From Alopecurus myosuroides (taxonomy: Eukaryota > Streptophyta > Magnoliopsida > Poales > Poaceae), in NCBI GenBank assembly GCA_028641055.1, contig CM054061.1, forward strand, positions 30,677,523 through 30,741,522: DNA of 64,000 nucleotides. Reading direction: 5' to 3'. The notes beneath the pieces are model-generated. The model searched no databases, had not been told where the DNA came from, and worked only from the letters and a program-made list of their open reading frames with translations. Below, piece by piece: positions 9,554 through 20,310 of this stretch. The position numbers and the translations under genes were made by a program. Numbering within the stretch: the first letter of the stretch is position 1; every line of letters starts with the position of its first letter.

Positions 9554-11769
9554 CTCCCCCTCAATCTGAACCTCGTGAACAAGGTTGAGATTGGAACGAA
9601 ACCGCCGGACCATTAGGTGGGTACATGGTTTAGTGAATATATCAGCAAGCTGATCACCAGATGAGATGAAGCGAACATCGAGAGCACCGAGAGCAACCTT
9701 CTCCCGCACAAAATGAAAATCAACTTCAATGTTCTTTGTTCTCACATGAAACACCGGATTGGCAGGTAAGTACGTGGCACCAAGATTGTCACACCAAAGA
9801 ATAGGAGGCCGAGACTAATGCACACCAAGCTCTCGAAGAACAGACTGAATCCAAACTGCCTCAGCTGTCCCATTTGCCAATGCCTTGTATTCTGCCTCAG
9901 TACTAGAAACAGAGACAGTGGGTTGCTTACGTGAGGTCCAAGAGACAAGATTAGGCCCAAGGTACACAGCAAATCCACCAGTGGAGCGACGATCATCAGA
10001 AAATCCGGCCCAATCAGCATCCATGAAAATATTAAGCACGGTAGAAGGAGACCTCTGAAGACGAAGACCAGTGGACACTGTACCGCGAACATAACGAAGA
10101 ATGCGCTTCACCGCTTCATAATGAACCGTAGTGGGCTGAGAAAGGTACTGGCAGACTTTATTTACAGCATAAGACAAGTCTGGTCGTGTGAGTGTCAAAT
10201 ACTGCAAACCTCCAACCAAACTCCTGTATTTGAAAGCATCATAAGGATTTAGAACATCACCAAGACCCCGAGCAAGCTTCTCTGTGGCCGACAAAGGTGT
10301 AGTAACCGCCCTACATTTTTCCATGTTAGCCCGATACAAGAGGTCGAGTGCATACTTATGCTGCGAAAGAACCATGCCATCAGCTGTATAAGAGGCTTCT
10401 ATCCCAAGAAAATACTCAAGACGGCCGAGATCCTTAATAGGAAAAGTGTTGCACAATGTCTCAACCAGACGCTCGACAGCAGATGAGGAGGATCCATCAA
10501 TAATAGTGTCGTCAACATAAACAAGCATGTAAACAGTGACACCTTGATGACCAAAGATGAACAAGGAAGTGTCTGCGGTGCTGGAAACGAAACCTAGCTG
10601 ATGTAACCTGTCACTCAGGCGGGCATACCAAGCACGAGGGGACTGTTTCAGACCATAGAGGGCACGCTGAAGTTTGCAGACATACTGAGAATGTTGAGGA
10701 TCCTCGAAACAAGGAGCCTGTTGCATTTAAACATCTTCAGCAAGAAAACCATGGAGAAACACATTGCTGACATCCACTTGATGTAGGCACCACCCACGAG
10801 ATACTGCAAGGGAAAGCACAAGTCTAACAGTAACTGGCTTCACAACTGGGTTGAACGTGTCATGATAGTCGATACCGTACTGCTGAGTAAACCCGCGAGC
10901 GACCAAACGTGCCTTGTGTTTATCAATAGACCCATCAGGACGAAACTTGGTCTTGAAAATCCACTTGCTGCCAACTATGTTTGTGCCAGGAGGTCGAGGA
11001 ACCAGAGACCATGTTTTGTTATGCTGGAGAGCAGCGAACTCGTCTTCCATCGCAGAACGCCAAGCAGGCTCCGAAAGGGCGGTGCGGTGCGAGCAAAGAA
11101 CAACAAGAAACGCGTGACGCCGATACGGATCATACCGTACAGTACCGTCCGTCCAAATCTTAGGACAATGCACATCATTTTGCCGCCGAGTGACAGCGCC
11201 CGAGGCATGTCAGGAGCTGAAGACGACGATGAGACCGGCACGTCTGGGAGAGTGGACGCAGGTGGGCTGGGCTGACCAGGTGACGGCACCAGCCCAGCAT
11301 CGGAGGATGCCGACGGCCCAGCGCCTGGAGACGGGCATTGCCGAGACGATGGCTCGGGCGAGGTGCGCTCTGTCGGCCCAGCAGAAGGAGACGCGTTGGG
11401 CACTGTCGGAGGCGACGTAGAGGCGGGCACGATCCCCGAGGCATGCAACGTGCCATGCACGTCGATCGCAGGGGCGGGCAGCACGTCGATCGGCTGACTC
11501 TCCTGCACAGGAACAGAAGAACAAATACCAGGAGGATAAACAGGTAACAAAGATGTGTCATAACGCATATTAGTATTCTGTAAAACTGGTTCATTCTCAG
11601 GAAAAGAAACATGATGCAACTGAGACACATCGACCACGACCCCTGGTTGAGAAAACGAAAAAACACCCTCATCGAAGATGACATCAGGAGAAATATAAAT
11701 ACGTCCCGTGGAGCGATCAAGACACTTGTATCCTTTGTGCATGGGACTATACCCTAGGAAAATACACAT
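9548..11769 (-). pseudogene. Copia reverse transcriptase and RNase H region, broken
   Basis: The stretch from 11769 leftwards begins with the end of the integrase region (F-L-G-Y-S-P) and a Pro/Ser-rich linker. A frame change near 11175 leads into the reverse transcriptase start ([22 protein letters not shown]). A stop at 10727 interrupts it between E-D-V and M-Q-Q. Then follow L-Y-G-L-K-Q-S-P-R-A-W-Y, the polymerase active-site Y-V-D-D, S-L-V-G-G-L-Q-Y-L, and the RNase H motifs M-D-A-D-W-A-G and S-S-T-E-A-E-Y. Another break at 9815 precedes the tail with Q-L-A-D-I-F-T-K-P. It would copy element RNA into DNA in virus-like particles, but it cannot work as it stands. Confidence 0.9.
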
Positions 11770-11817
11770 CTTAGATCTAAACTCAAGTTTACGTGAGTTA
11801 TACTTACGAAGACTCGG

Positions 11818-12801
11818 CTAACAGGCACATCCAAAAGTGCGTAAGAAGGAATAATCAGGAGACACATTAAGAAGGCGAGATAGAGGCGTGATGTTCTGAA
11901 TAACCGGTGTTGGCATCCGGTTAATAAGGTAACAGGAAGTAAGAAAAGCTTCGTCCCAATACCGAAGAGGTAGAGAGGAGTGAGCAAGGAGAGCTAGGCA
12001 TGTTTCTACGAGATGTCTATGTTTGCGCTCAGCGATACCGTTTTGTTGAGACGTGTCTGGGCATGAAACACGATGGGAGATGCCAGTGCGTTGAAAATAG
12101 ACATGTAGGCGATGATATTCACCACCCCAGTCAGATTGGATGGCACGAATCTTGGTGTTTAGAAGAAGCTCAACATGGTGCTGAAAAGTGTATAAAATGT
12201 TCTCAACATCAGACTTATGCTTAAGCAAGTAAATCCAGCAATACCGACTGAAATCATTAATAAAACTGACATAGTATTTGAAACCTCCAGAGGAGGACAA
12301 AGCCGGTCCCCAAACATCTGTGTGAATAAGCTCTAAAGGAGAAGTTGGCACTCGTGTAAAAGAATAATACGATAGTTGTTGACTCTTAGCCCGTTGACAT
12401 GCATCGCAGACCGAAGAGTCAACACTAGGGGAACATGACAAATTATTTTTCCTAACAATATTGTGAACTACACTATTTGAAGGATGACCAAGACGCTGAT
12501 GCCATTGATGCGAAGAAAGCTTGATGCCGGATGAAGCGTGCCGAGCAGAGGACAAGGCACGGCCAAACGGAAGGGGATAAAGACCACCACGACTTCTACC
12601 TTGAAGAAGAGTTTTCCTCGTGACCTTGTCCTTGACATAGAAATAATATTTGTGAAACTCAAGGAAGACGTTATTATCGCAAACAAGTCGATAAACGGAA
12701 AGAAGATTTTTGCTCAAACCAGGGGCCTGAAGAATATTTTTCAATTCTAAAGATTTCGAAGAACCGCAAATACGAGAATGACCAATATGTGATATGGACA
12801 A
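11818..12801 (-). pseudogene. Copia integrase region (GAG-pre-integrase plus rve core)
   Basis: Open for 327 codons. A pre-integrase H-Q-R-L-G-H-P and C-D-A-C zinc-binding part is followed by H-T-D-V-W-G-P, S-D-W-G-G-E-Y and Q-Q-N-G-I-A-E-R-K-H-R. These correspond to the D, D and E of the DDE integrase core; D-N-G-G-E is usual where D-W-G-G-E stands here. A stop at 12802-12832 separates it from the protease, and another at 11818 separates it from the downstream part. Confidence 0.88.
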
Positions 12802-12819
12802 ACCTGTACCGTTAGCAAC

Positions 12820-13969
12820 CTAGACTTGATCCTTGCCCTGGTAGCGCTCCTGAACGCCGAGACGAGACATGTCGTTGGTGAGATGATCTGTGGCGCCCGT
12901 GTCGAAAAACCATGGCTGTTGTTGTTGATCATCATGGTAGGAAGCCGCAGCATTGCCAGAACGACGATCCTCGTTCTGGTAAGTCTGATTGAACCGTTGG
13001 TGACACGCTAGAGCTTCGTGCCCCCAGTTCTTGCAGATCTGACAGCGTGGACGATTTTTGCGACCACCACCTCTGTCCTCCGTTGCCGAGATTCTGCGGC
13101 TGCTGTGGGCCTCCATTCTGCTGCAACTGGTACTGGCCACCTCCAGTACCGCCTTGCGGTGCGCCTGATGGACGGCCTCCAAAGCGCCCGGCTGGATTGG
13201 CATCAAAAGGACGGCCGCCGCCTGCGCGGGAAGCGGCGTTGGCTGATGATGAGAAATCACCCAATTGTGCGTTTTGTTCCTTCATCGCCTCGCATGATAG
13301 AAGCATCGCGTAGAAGTCGGAGAGGGACAGCGACGTGGCCGCCGCGTTGAGGATGGTGAGGTCTTGCTGCAGTCCTTCAAACTGGGAGCCTAGGCCAACG
13401 CCGATGTAGTCCATGAGCTCATCATCGGAGATGGGGGAGCCGGCCATGGCCATCTGGTCGGCAAGACCCTTCATCTTGTTGTAGTAGTCCGCAACAGAGA
13501 GGTCGTTTTTCTTCAGCGATCCAAGCCGACGACGGATCTGACGGACTCCCGCGCGGCTTGAGGCGGCAAACATAGAGGTGAGAGCGGCCCAAACCGAGGC
13601 GCCAGTGGTGCGGCCAACCATCTGCGCGAGGATGTCGATATGCATGGATCCGAGGAGGACACTGAGGACGCGCTGGTCGGTGTACCACCAAATGGCAAAG
13701 TCGGTGTTCTGCACCGTTTTGACATCGGCTCCTGTCCCGGTGGTGATTGTTGCAGGAGGAGCGGGGTAGCTTCCATCGAGGAAACCGTGGAGTCCCTGGC
13801 CGGCAATGTGCGGCACAACCTGGGTCTTCCAAAGCAGAAAATTCGTGCGATCTAGCACGACGGTGATGGTGTTGGACACGAAAGACGGCAGGGACATGGC
13901 GGCGGTGGTGATTGGGAGCGGGGTGGAGGCACCGGCGGCGGAAACACAATATACAAAGGGTAGAAACAC
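12820..13969 (-). pseudogene. Copia gag and protease, frameshifted
   Basis: The first frame (12932-13969) shows a UBN2-type gag: D-R-T-N-F-L-L-W-K near residue 40, then a D-L-S-V-A-D-Y-Y-N-K-M-K-like segment and a Gly/Gln-rich tail. Around 13050 the match moves to another frame (12820-13260), with a CCHC zinc knuckle C-Q-I-C-K-N-W-G-H-E-A-L-A-C and the aspartic protease signature W-F-F-D-T-G-A-T-D-H. An in-frame TAG ends this frame before the integrase. Confidence 0.88.
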
Positions 13970-14450
13970 AGTTCCATGACATACAAAATCTCAGAATAAG
14001 GGTAGAAACAAAAGTTCCATAGACAAAGAAATAAAATCTCATAATAAGAGTAGGAACAAAATATAAGAACAAAAACATGGAATAAATGTCGGGAAAAAAA
14101 TCTAGAAACAAAATACTAGAAACAAAAATCTAGAAACGCAATGTAGGAATAATTAGAAACAAAATCTTGGAACAAAATTTAGGAACAAATTGCTGAGAAC
14201 AAAAAAACTAGCAACAAATGCTTGGAACAAAATATAGAAGCAAAAGCTTGGAACAAATGGTAGGAAGAAAATCTAGAAATAAATGATAGAAAAAAATTGA
14301 AACAAAAATCTAGGAACAAATGTTTGGAACAAAATATTAGAAAAAAAGGCTTCGAACAAAAATGCTATAAACAAAAATCTAGGAATAAAAATGACAGAAA
14401 AAAAATTAGGAACAAAAAGCCTACAACAAATGCTGGAAAGAAATGTTTAT
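13960..14450. repeat. A-rich degenerate array of TAGGAACAAAAT-like units
   Basis: Variants of (T/C)(T/A)(A/G)GAACAAAA(T/A)C repeat every 14-20 bases for almost 500 bp, directly beyond the gag start of the Copia relic. No frame or hairpin is visible. It may be an expanded 5' leader or an unrelated minisatellite. Confidence 0.6.
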
Positions 14451-15062
14451 GAAATAAAGGACTAAAATATTTATACATTGAGGAAAAAAAGATAAGAGAA
14501 AATAGAATGAAAAAAAAAGAATAAAGAAAAAGTAAATTGATAAAGAAATAAAAAATGCATGAGAAAGAATATGTGAGGAACTTAAACTAAGGAAGGATGT
14601 TCACGTGTCAAAAACATAGGAAGACATAAGCATATGGGAAAAAAAAAACCTAGATAAGTCAGGTACATGAACGAAGTTAAAAAGCGAACCACGGGCCGAG
14701 CCCTCCTGCTGGTACATGAACGAAGTACAGCTACGCTAGAGCTAGAGCATCCTATGTTACGGAGTTGAATAGAGATGGAGTGAAGTGGGCCGGCCCACGC
14801 TGGGCAATGCTTTAGCGAAACGGGTAGCCCCAGCCGCTCGGGCGTTACCGAGGGATTTCCCGGCCGCCTCGCATTGTCCGGCTGCTTGGAGCTGTTTGGT
14901 CACTCGCTGGACCAGCTCGGCTGGGCCGGCCTTGTGGAGGGGCAGGTGTGCGGCTGCACCGGCCCCCAAAATCTTGGGGCCCCAACTTATGTATGCTATA
15001 CGCCTATTTATTGTCAGCATAGCAGGAAAAAAATTAAAAATAAATGCTTTGGCCTAATGGGC
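14451..15062. other. Unassigned sequence, A-rich then GC-rich
   Basis: A short direct repeat GGTACATGAACGAAGT appears twice (about 14661 and 14711). The part 14780-14980 is GC-rich with overlapping shadow frames. I see no supported gene. Confidence 0.35.
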
Positions 15063-15064
15063 TA

Positions 15065-15386
15065 CTCCCTCCGTCCGGGATTACTGGGCCCCTAGTGAAA
15101 AAATATTTATCCAGCAATTAGGCCCCCACAAGGCGCCTAAGAATTAATTCTCCTAAAAACCTGTAGCCTAATTATTGCTTAATCCCACCCGCAGCCCCAC
15201 TTTCCTCTCTCTTTCTTTTAACTGCCCAATGCATGCTAGCATGCGCACGGTTTGCCTGGCAACTTTGATTAGGCTTTAATTGAAAATTTTGGAACTCTCG
15301 CTCTGATTGGCTCTGTACAACTAGTAGCTGCATGCCTTGATCGCGATACAAGACAGTACAAGCGCAGTAATCCCGGACGGAGGGAG
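15065..15386. mobile_element. Complete Stowaway (Tc1/mariner-type) MITE
   Basis: It has perfect 22-bp terminal inverted repeats at 15065-15086 and 15365-15386, starting CTCCCTCCGTCCGGG. TA dinucleotides at 15063-15064 and 15387-15388 are the expected target duplication. Length is 322 bp and there is no coding capacity. The perfect TIRs suggest a fairly young copy. Confidence 0.93.
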
Positions 15387-15388
15387 TA

Positions 15389-15903
15389 CGTGGGATGCGT
15401 GGCCAAAGAGTCGTACAGAGAAAGTCACAAATCGATGTTTTCCTGCTTTCGGGGCCCTAGAAAAAAGTTAGCCATGGAAAGATTCGAGTTGCTGGCGCAT
15501 GGCTGCAGCTGTTCCATCGCCTGTTGGTTGCGATAGCTGATCCCCGTCCCAGGCGTAGGGCCAGGACACGGCGGCGCCGCCCTCTCCGACGTGAGGTACT
15601 AAACTACCCATCCATTGTTCGAGACTACGAGTCTATGATTTTTTCCACCAATCTATCAATAAAAAAAATACTAATTCCGTAATTAAGTATTGTATGCAGT
15701 AAGTTTATAGCTCCGCCGATTATATTTTCGGGCCCCCCATCGCGAGACCAAACCGCACCGATTTTTTTTTAATGGTTAACCGCACCGATTTGGGTCTTTG
15801 CCTCTCTTTTTTTTTGACATAGCTCTCACTTTTTTAATAAAAGGTTTAAAGGACTCAAGGTGTATATAGATATATTCGTTTTTTTATTGAGCTCGTTCGC
15901 ACT
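15389..15903. other. Unassigned sequence between the MITE and the hAT relic
   Basis: GGGGCCCTAG and CGGGCCCCCC motifs and T-rich stretches occur. They may belong to the same hAT-like element as the coding relic at 15904, but no terminal repeats could be fixed. Confidence 0.3.
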
Positions 15904-16102
15904 GAAGTTTCTAAACATAATGGATTTAAGGAACGTTGCACATCATTTGCAGAAACTTTCTCTCTGAATTCTAAATTAGACATTATGAGATTCACAATGC
16001 CAAATAGTGTAATGTCTTCTATGCAGATTTTCAAGCATGTTAGAGAAGTTGATTGTTTTCCTAATGTCCTTATTGCTTATCGCATCTTATTTAATATATG
16101 TA
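15904..16102 (+). pseudogene. Probable hAT-type transposase C-terminal relic
   Basis: One frame from 15904 stays open for about 70 codons and includes F-A-E-T-F-S-L-N-S-K-L-D and then C-F-P-N-V-L-I-A-Y-R-I-L. The last part resembles the P-N-V-x-I-A-Y-R-I-L-L block of hAT/ZMYM1-like transposases, just before their C-terminal dimerisation domain. The following A-S-A-E-R-S-F part expected in that family is absent. Only this fragment remains. The assignment rests on one block and is moderate. Confidence 0.45.
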
Positions 16103-16643
16103 GTTTCCATGCACTTTTGTGTTATACATAACATATATCATGGGTGATAGCTGCGCACCCTAATCCATCAATTGAATCACCCTATAGACCATTTTCCACC
16201 GACGGATTCAAGTAACGCCGTTACCACTATACCGTCTACTTTTTTTTCCTTGCAATGGGGTACCAGGCTCCACTTTCCAGTTTCCACCGCCCGCACGATA
16301 CAAAGTTGTCAAAAAAAACCGGATAATTCAACCACTTGCCCCATTTTCCCCCACCCTGCATCGAATGAGACGGCGGCGGAACCTCAGACGCCACTCCACA
16401 GCTTCTCGTATTGACCTCCAGTCCTCAACGGACCACGACATGGCGCTCCTCCCGACCACGGAGACACACGCCGGAGGCTACCCAATCTCTTGCGTCATCT
16501 ACTGGTCCTCCCCGCCCCACTGCGCGCCATGGACGAGGTGGCCGTAGAGATCTGTGTCGGCGCTGGTGAGTGCAGGAGGAAGGGCCGCGCGTGGGTGGTT
16601 GGAGCGGGATCCGGGCGGCCTTGAGGGCGCCGTGGAGGCGGTT
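16103..16643. other. Unassigned sequence left of the MuDR-like element
   Basis: Several overlapping frames occur (16172-16414, 16365-16547), none with a motif. I see no element ends except the MULE target site at its right border. Confidence 0.35.
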
Positions 16644-16652
16644 GGATAGCTT

Positions 16653-16928
16653 GGCAAAATGGACTCTGGTGACCACGTGGCGAAAGTAATTCACAGACTG
16701 CACCTCCGGTGAATTTTTTTCGAAATCTAACCTCTTTCTGTAGCGCGCAACACATAGGCGCTACACCCTTCTATGTAGCGCCCACTGTGCAGGCGCTACA
16801 CATCTGCGTACATGGCGCTGCGGGGCCAGCCGCCTGTCTGCGTGGCGTCTGGCAGGTGGGCCCGAGCTGTGCATGTGTAGTGCCTCGGTACTAGGCGCTA
16901 CACATGGAGTCAGGTAAGCCGCGCGCGG
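16653..16928 (+). repeat. Left TIR of the MuDR-like element, with TGTAGCGCC motif pairs
   Basis: It pairs with 39805-40080. It holds six copies, some with one change, of TGTAGCGCC or its reverse complement GGCGCTACA, arranged as inverted pairs. These begin near 16740, 16757, 16773, 16791, 16876 and 16893. They are candidate transposase-binding sites. Confidence 0.85.
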
Positions 16929-17372
16929 ACCTCCTTCCTCTCTATATCCAGTCCCGAAGAAACACACGAACCAGGCACAACCATGGCGTTTTCTCCTCCC
17001 CCTCTCTAGATCTTGGTCAACTCCATCCCGAATCTGAAGGGAAACTTGAGGGATTTGCCTCCCAAGTCAGTTGCCCAGGTATTCCCCTCCGTTCCCCCTC
17101 TTTTCATCCACAAAATCTCTCACATTTGGTCAATTTCGGTGGAACCCTAGTTTTGCCCATAGATTTGATTTTGCTATGGAATAATGATTTCTTTCAATTA
17201 TATTTAGCATTAGGGTGACTATAGTTTCCATAGGTAACAGTCTAGTAGGTTATTTTAGTTTAGAAACCAAATATATATATTAGATTATTTGGTTGTTGCT
17301 ATGAAAATGTGTGAAAAAAATTGTGCAATTAAATGTTTGAAGTGATACTCACAATGATTTGGAGTATGTAGG

Positions 17373-19975
17373 ATGGTATGGTTACTCGATGATTTCTATG
17401 ATGTTAAACACCGGGCCTATATGATATCGGAGAACAGGATGGTAAGATGATTATTTGTGCATTTTAATGTTTCTAATGTCATGCTCTAGCAAATGTGTTG
17501 GATATGTTCTAACTATTTAACTTGTATGTTTGCAGGAACTTAACCCTTTGAAGATTCGGTATCATGGGGTCTCCGGCGACAAAGAAATGCCGTATGATGA
17601 GCGGTACACTCCGTACATCGAGATGGCCGGGCTCCTCCCTTTTATCCAACTTGTTAGCCGGTCTACCCCAAACTTCAACGTGGCTGCACTTACCGCTCTC
17701 ATCGACCGGTGGAGGCCGGAGACACACAGTTTCCACCTCCGTACCGGCGAGATGACTGTCACACTCCAGGATGTTTCCATGATTCTTGCTCTTCCTATTG
17801 AGGGGAAGCCTGTAGCTATGGACACCGATTGTGAAGGGTGGCGTCAGCAGATGTTTGATCTTATCGGTGATGTTCCACCGGAGCCTGCTAACCCGAGTAA
17901 AGGGAGAGTCTCAGCCAGCGCTCCTTACACATGGATAGTAGATAAGTACAAAACTTGCCCTGAAGGAGCTGATGACGACTTGGTAAAGACGTAAGCTCGC
18001 GTGTACATGTGGTATGTTATTAGTAGGTGTCTGTTTGCTGACGGCAATGGGAGGAATGCTCCATGGATCTGGCTTAAGGCGTTGACCATATTTGACTATG
18101 GATGGAGCTAGGGGAGTGTTGTACTTGCCTACTTGTATCGACAGGTAATAAATTGGTAAATTATAATGTTTCTTGATATCCATGTTGAACATGTATTGAC
18201 TTTGCTTGCCATTATGTGCAGCTGGACGATGCTTGTCGTAGGACTACGGCCAAATGCGGAGTTGGTGGTTCTATGCTTCTACTCTCCGTGTGGAGCTGGG
18301 ATCGTATACCAGTTGGACGTCCGAGAGAAATAAATTATGTTGATTGGGCAGCATATGGGAACCACCCTCTACGCCGCGCAACTTGGGCATACAAGTACGA
18401 CATTGTATCGGAGGCTCACAGCGATACAGATAACATGTATAGGCAGTACATGAACGAGTTGGATGCGCTTACTCCCGAGCAAGTAAGTATTTATCCTAAA
18501 ATGACTCGCTCACATTTTTTTATCTTCCTTCTAATTGATGTCGACGTGCTATGCTGCAGGTGGATTGGGAGCCTTATGGGGGAACAGTTTTGGTGTCTTG
18601 CGTGCTTATGATTTGAACCCAAAGTGCATGGAGGAACAAGCTTTATGGCTTATGCGGTGGCCGTTGATATGCAATTGGGCGATTGAGTTTCACTTGCCAC
18701 ACTGCGTTCTGACGCAGTTTGGGTTGTTTTAGGCTCACCCACCAGAGTGGAAAGACACGGACAAGTTGCTTCATGAGTAAGATTAAATGACATATGTTTC
18801 GTTCGTACCTCTTTTTTTTGTTTCTATTTGTTGATATGACTCCCGTGTTGGTATCTTCAAATGCAGGTTGGACCGGAGGAAATTGAGAAAGGTGACAAAT
18901 TGGGAGAGACACCATAAGAAATATATAACAGAATTTGAGTTGTGTGTGGAGGAAGCTAAAAAGACTGGATGGGGCAAGAGAATGTTGAAGGAGCATTGCC
19001 CAATTGCTTTCAACAACTACATTTGCTGGTTTCTTGAGAATACTCGCGTGGAGATACGCCCACCGGCTTTAGAGGAGGATATATTGGAAGAGCCCATAGT
19101 GTTTGACGAACTTGCTCAAATCCAATACAACAAGATCGTTAGGGAGGACCACCAAACATATTTTTCTAATGTGCTCAACTTTGTGATAATTTTAACTTAC
19201 TTGTTTTCTTTCCACCTTTACCAATGCTTTTTTTCTAATGTGTTTTTCTTTTTTCCTCTAGCGCACGGAGATAAAGAAACAAGCGAGTGAGAGCTAAGAA
19301 TTGTTGGCGACCACGCCGGGTGGAGAAAAAGGCGAAAGTATATTTCGAGGCTTTGTTAAGGTAAAAACATACTTTATTACCACAAGATAGGCTAAATGCT
19401 TATTTTCCAATGCTTTATTTGACATCTCCCTCACAACCATGCAGCGCTCCGGCCAATGCTTACGCCGGCTTGCCAACCTTATTGGTTGCCGTGACCCCGA
19501 GTACAGCTCACCATCGCAATCAAGGTCCAAATCTCCTTCTGACCACGTGGATAGTACAGACCATGAGCTTGAGGACGAGACAACCTCTGTTGAAGGGGTA
19601 TAACCTTAACAGTAACAATATACTCGTCCTTTCGATATTGTATGCATGTCTCTTTTTCGTAACCTTAACAATATACTCCTACTTGTTTCGAAGGCGAGAA
19701 TTCCGGATAACATGACATTGTGGCAGGCTAAGCAACGGTCTGCTTATATGCTAAGAAAGAAGACCGGAATTCACCGGTACACACCAGATGATTGGGTCAA
19801 CAAAGGAAAGGATCCACATGTTGAGGAGGAAAGGCCACGGAGGTCCGCGACGGTTAGGAGGATGAGGCTTATCGAGGATGACGATGATGACGATGAGGAC
19901 GACAAGGAAGAAGAGCAGCCGGCACCGGTGAGGAGGGACAAGATTCCTACAAAGAGGGGTCGTGCACGAAAGTAG
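17373..19975 (+). pseudogene. Plant mobile domain (PMD, MAIN/MAIL-like) gene of the MULE, broken
   Basis: The PMD is shared by the MAIN/MAIL1 proteins of plants and by transposon genes. Its biochemical role in elements is unknown. The exons read by me are 17373-17441 (M-V-W-L-L-D-D-F), 17536-18144, 18222-18482, about 18561-18777, 18867 to about 19160, 19261-19359, 19445 to about 19597, and 19695-19975. Each has GT/AG borders. Characteristic segments are L-P-F-I-Q-L, A-L-I-D-R-W-R-P-E-T-H-S-F, T-L-Q-D-V-S-M-I-L-A-L-P-I-E-G, and L-L-L-S-V-W-S-W-D-R-I-P-V-G-R-P. The C-terminus is acidic then basic (R-G-R-A-R-K). Breaks are TAA 17992, TAG at about 18110, a frame change in exon 4 near 18600, TAG at about 18730 and TAA at about 19294. 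It sits convergent to the transposase, in the place mudrB takes in maize MuDR. Confidence 0.82.
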
Positions 19976-20185
19976 AAGACTTTCCCGGATATGTAATGAA
20001 CTTGTAGTGACTTATTCGAACCTCTACCTATGTTGCTTCTTATTCTAGGGGACTTGAACCTCTCTTGTGATGTTTGAACCTCTCTTGTGATGTTATTTAT
20101 GGTTATGAATTCTTCTATATGTATCAGCTATGGAATATTTGGACAGGAAATTTTCATTCTTCTCAGCTATGGAAGAAAGGTTGAG

Positions 20186-20310
20186 AAAATTTTACATGTG
20201 TAGCGCATGTGGGCTGGGCGCTACACATGCGAAAAATGTTTAACAGAGAGCAGCCACGAGAAGGCAAGCTCAAAAGTGCTAAGTCAATGTGTAGCGCCCA
20301 GCCCACAGGC
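20186..20310 (+). repeat. Internal TGTAGCGCC block of the MULE, left copy
   Basis: It contains GTGTAGCGC, GGCGCTACACAT and TGTGTAGCGCC, plus an ACAGAGAGCAGCCACGAG segment. It is an inverted copy of 23205-23345. Both flank the solo LTR 20311-23169, so the LTR landed in or near the loop of an inverted repeat placed between the ends of the two convergent genes. Confidence 0.7.

Larger units (their letters stand above)
9320..13969 (-). mobile_element. Ty1/Copia retrotransposon, decayed, 5' LTR not found
   Basis: On the minus strand the order is gag, protease, integrase, reverse transcriptase, RNase H, and then a polypurine tract GAGGGGGAG (9554-9562) followed by a 3' LTR-like segment. That order defines Copia. 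The LTR would start TATTAGCG at 9553 where TG is expected, and it contains a TATATAAT box. The region right of gag (13970 onward) holds no copy of this LTR and no primer-binding site of the usual TGGTATCAGAGC kind. It is an A-rich array instead, so the 5' end is lost or diverged. At least six breaks in the coding part show it is dead. Confidence 0.85.

Noticed and set aside
11175..11769. Several overlapping frames on both strands (for example 11190-11420, 11175-11720)
   Set aside because: They are shadows of the Pro/Ser-rich linker between the Copia integrase and reverse transcriptase.
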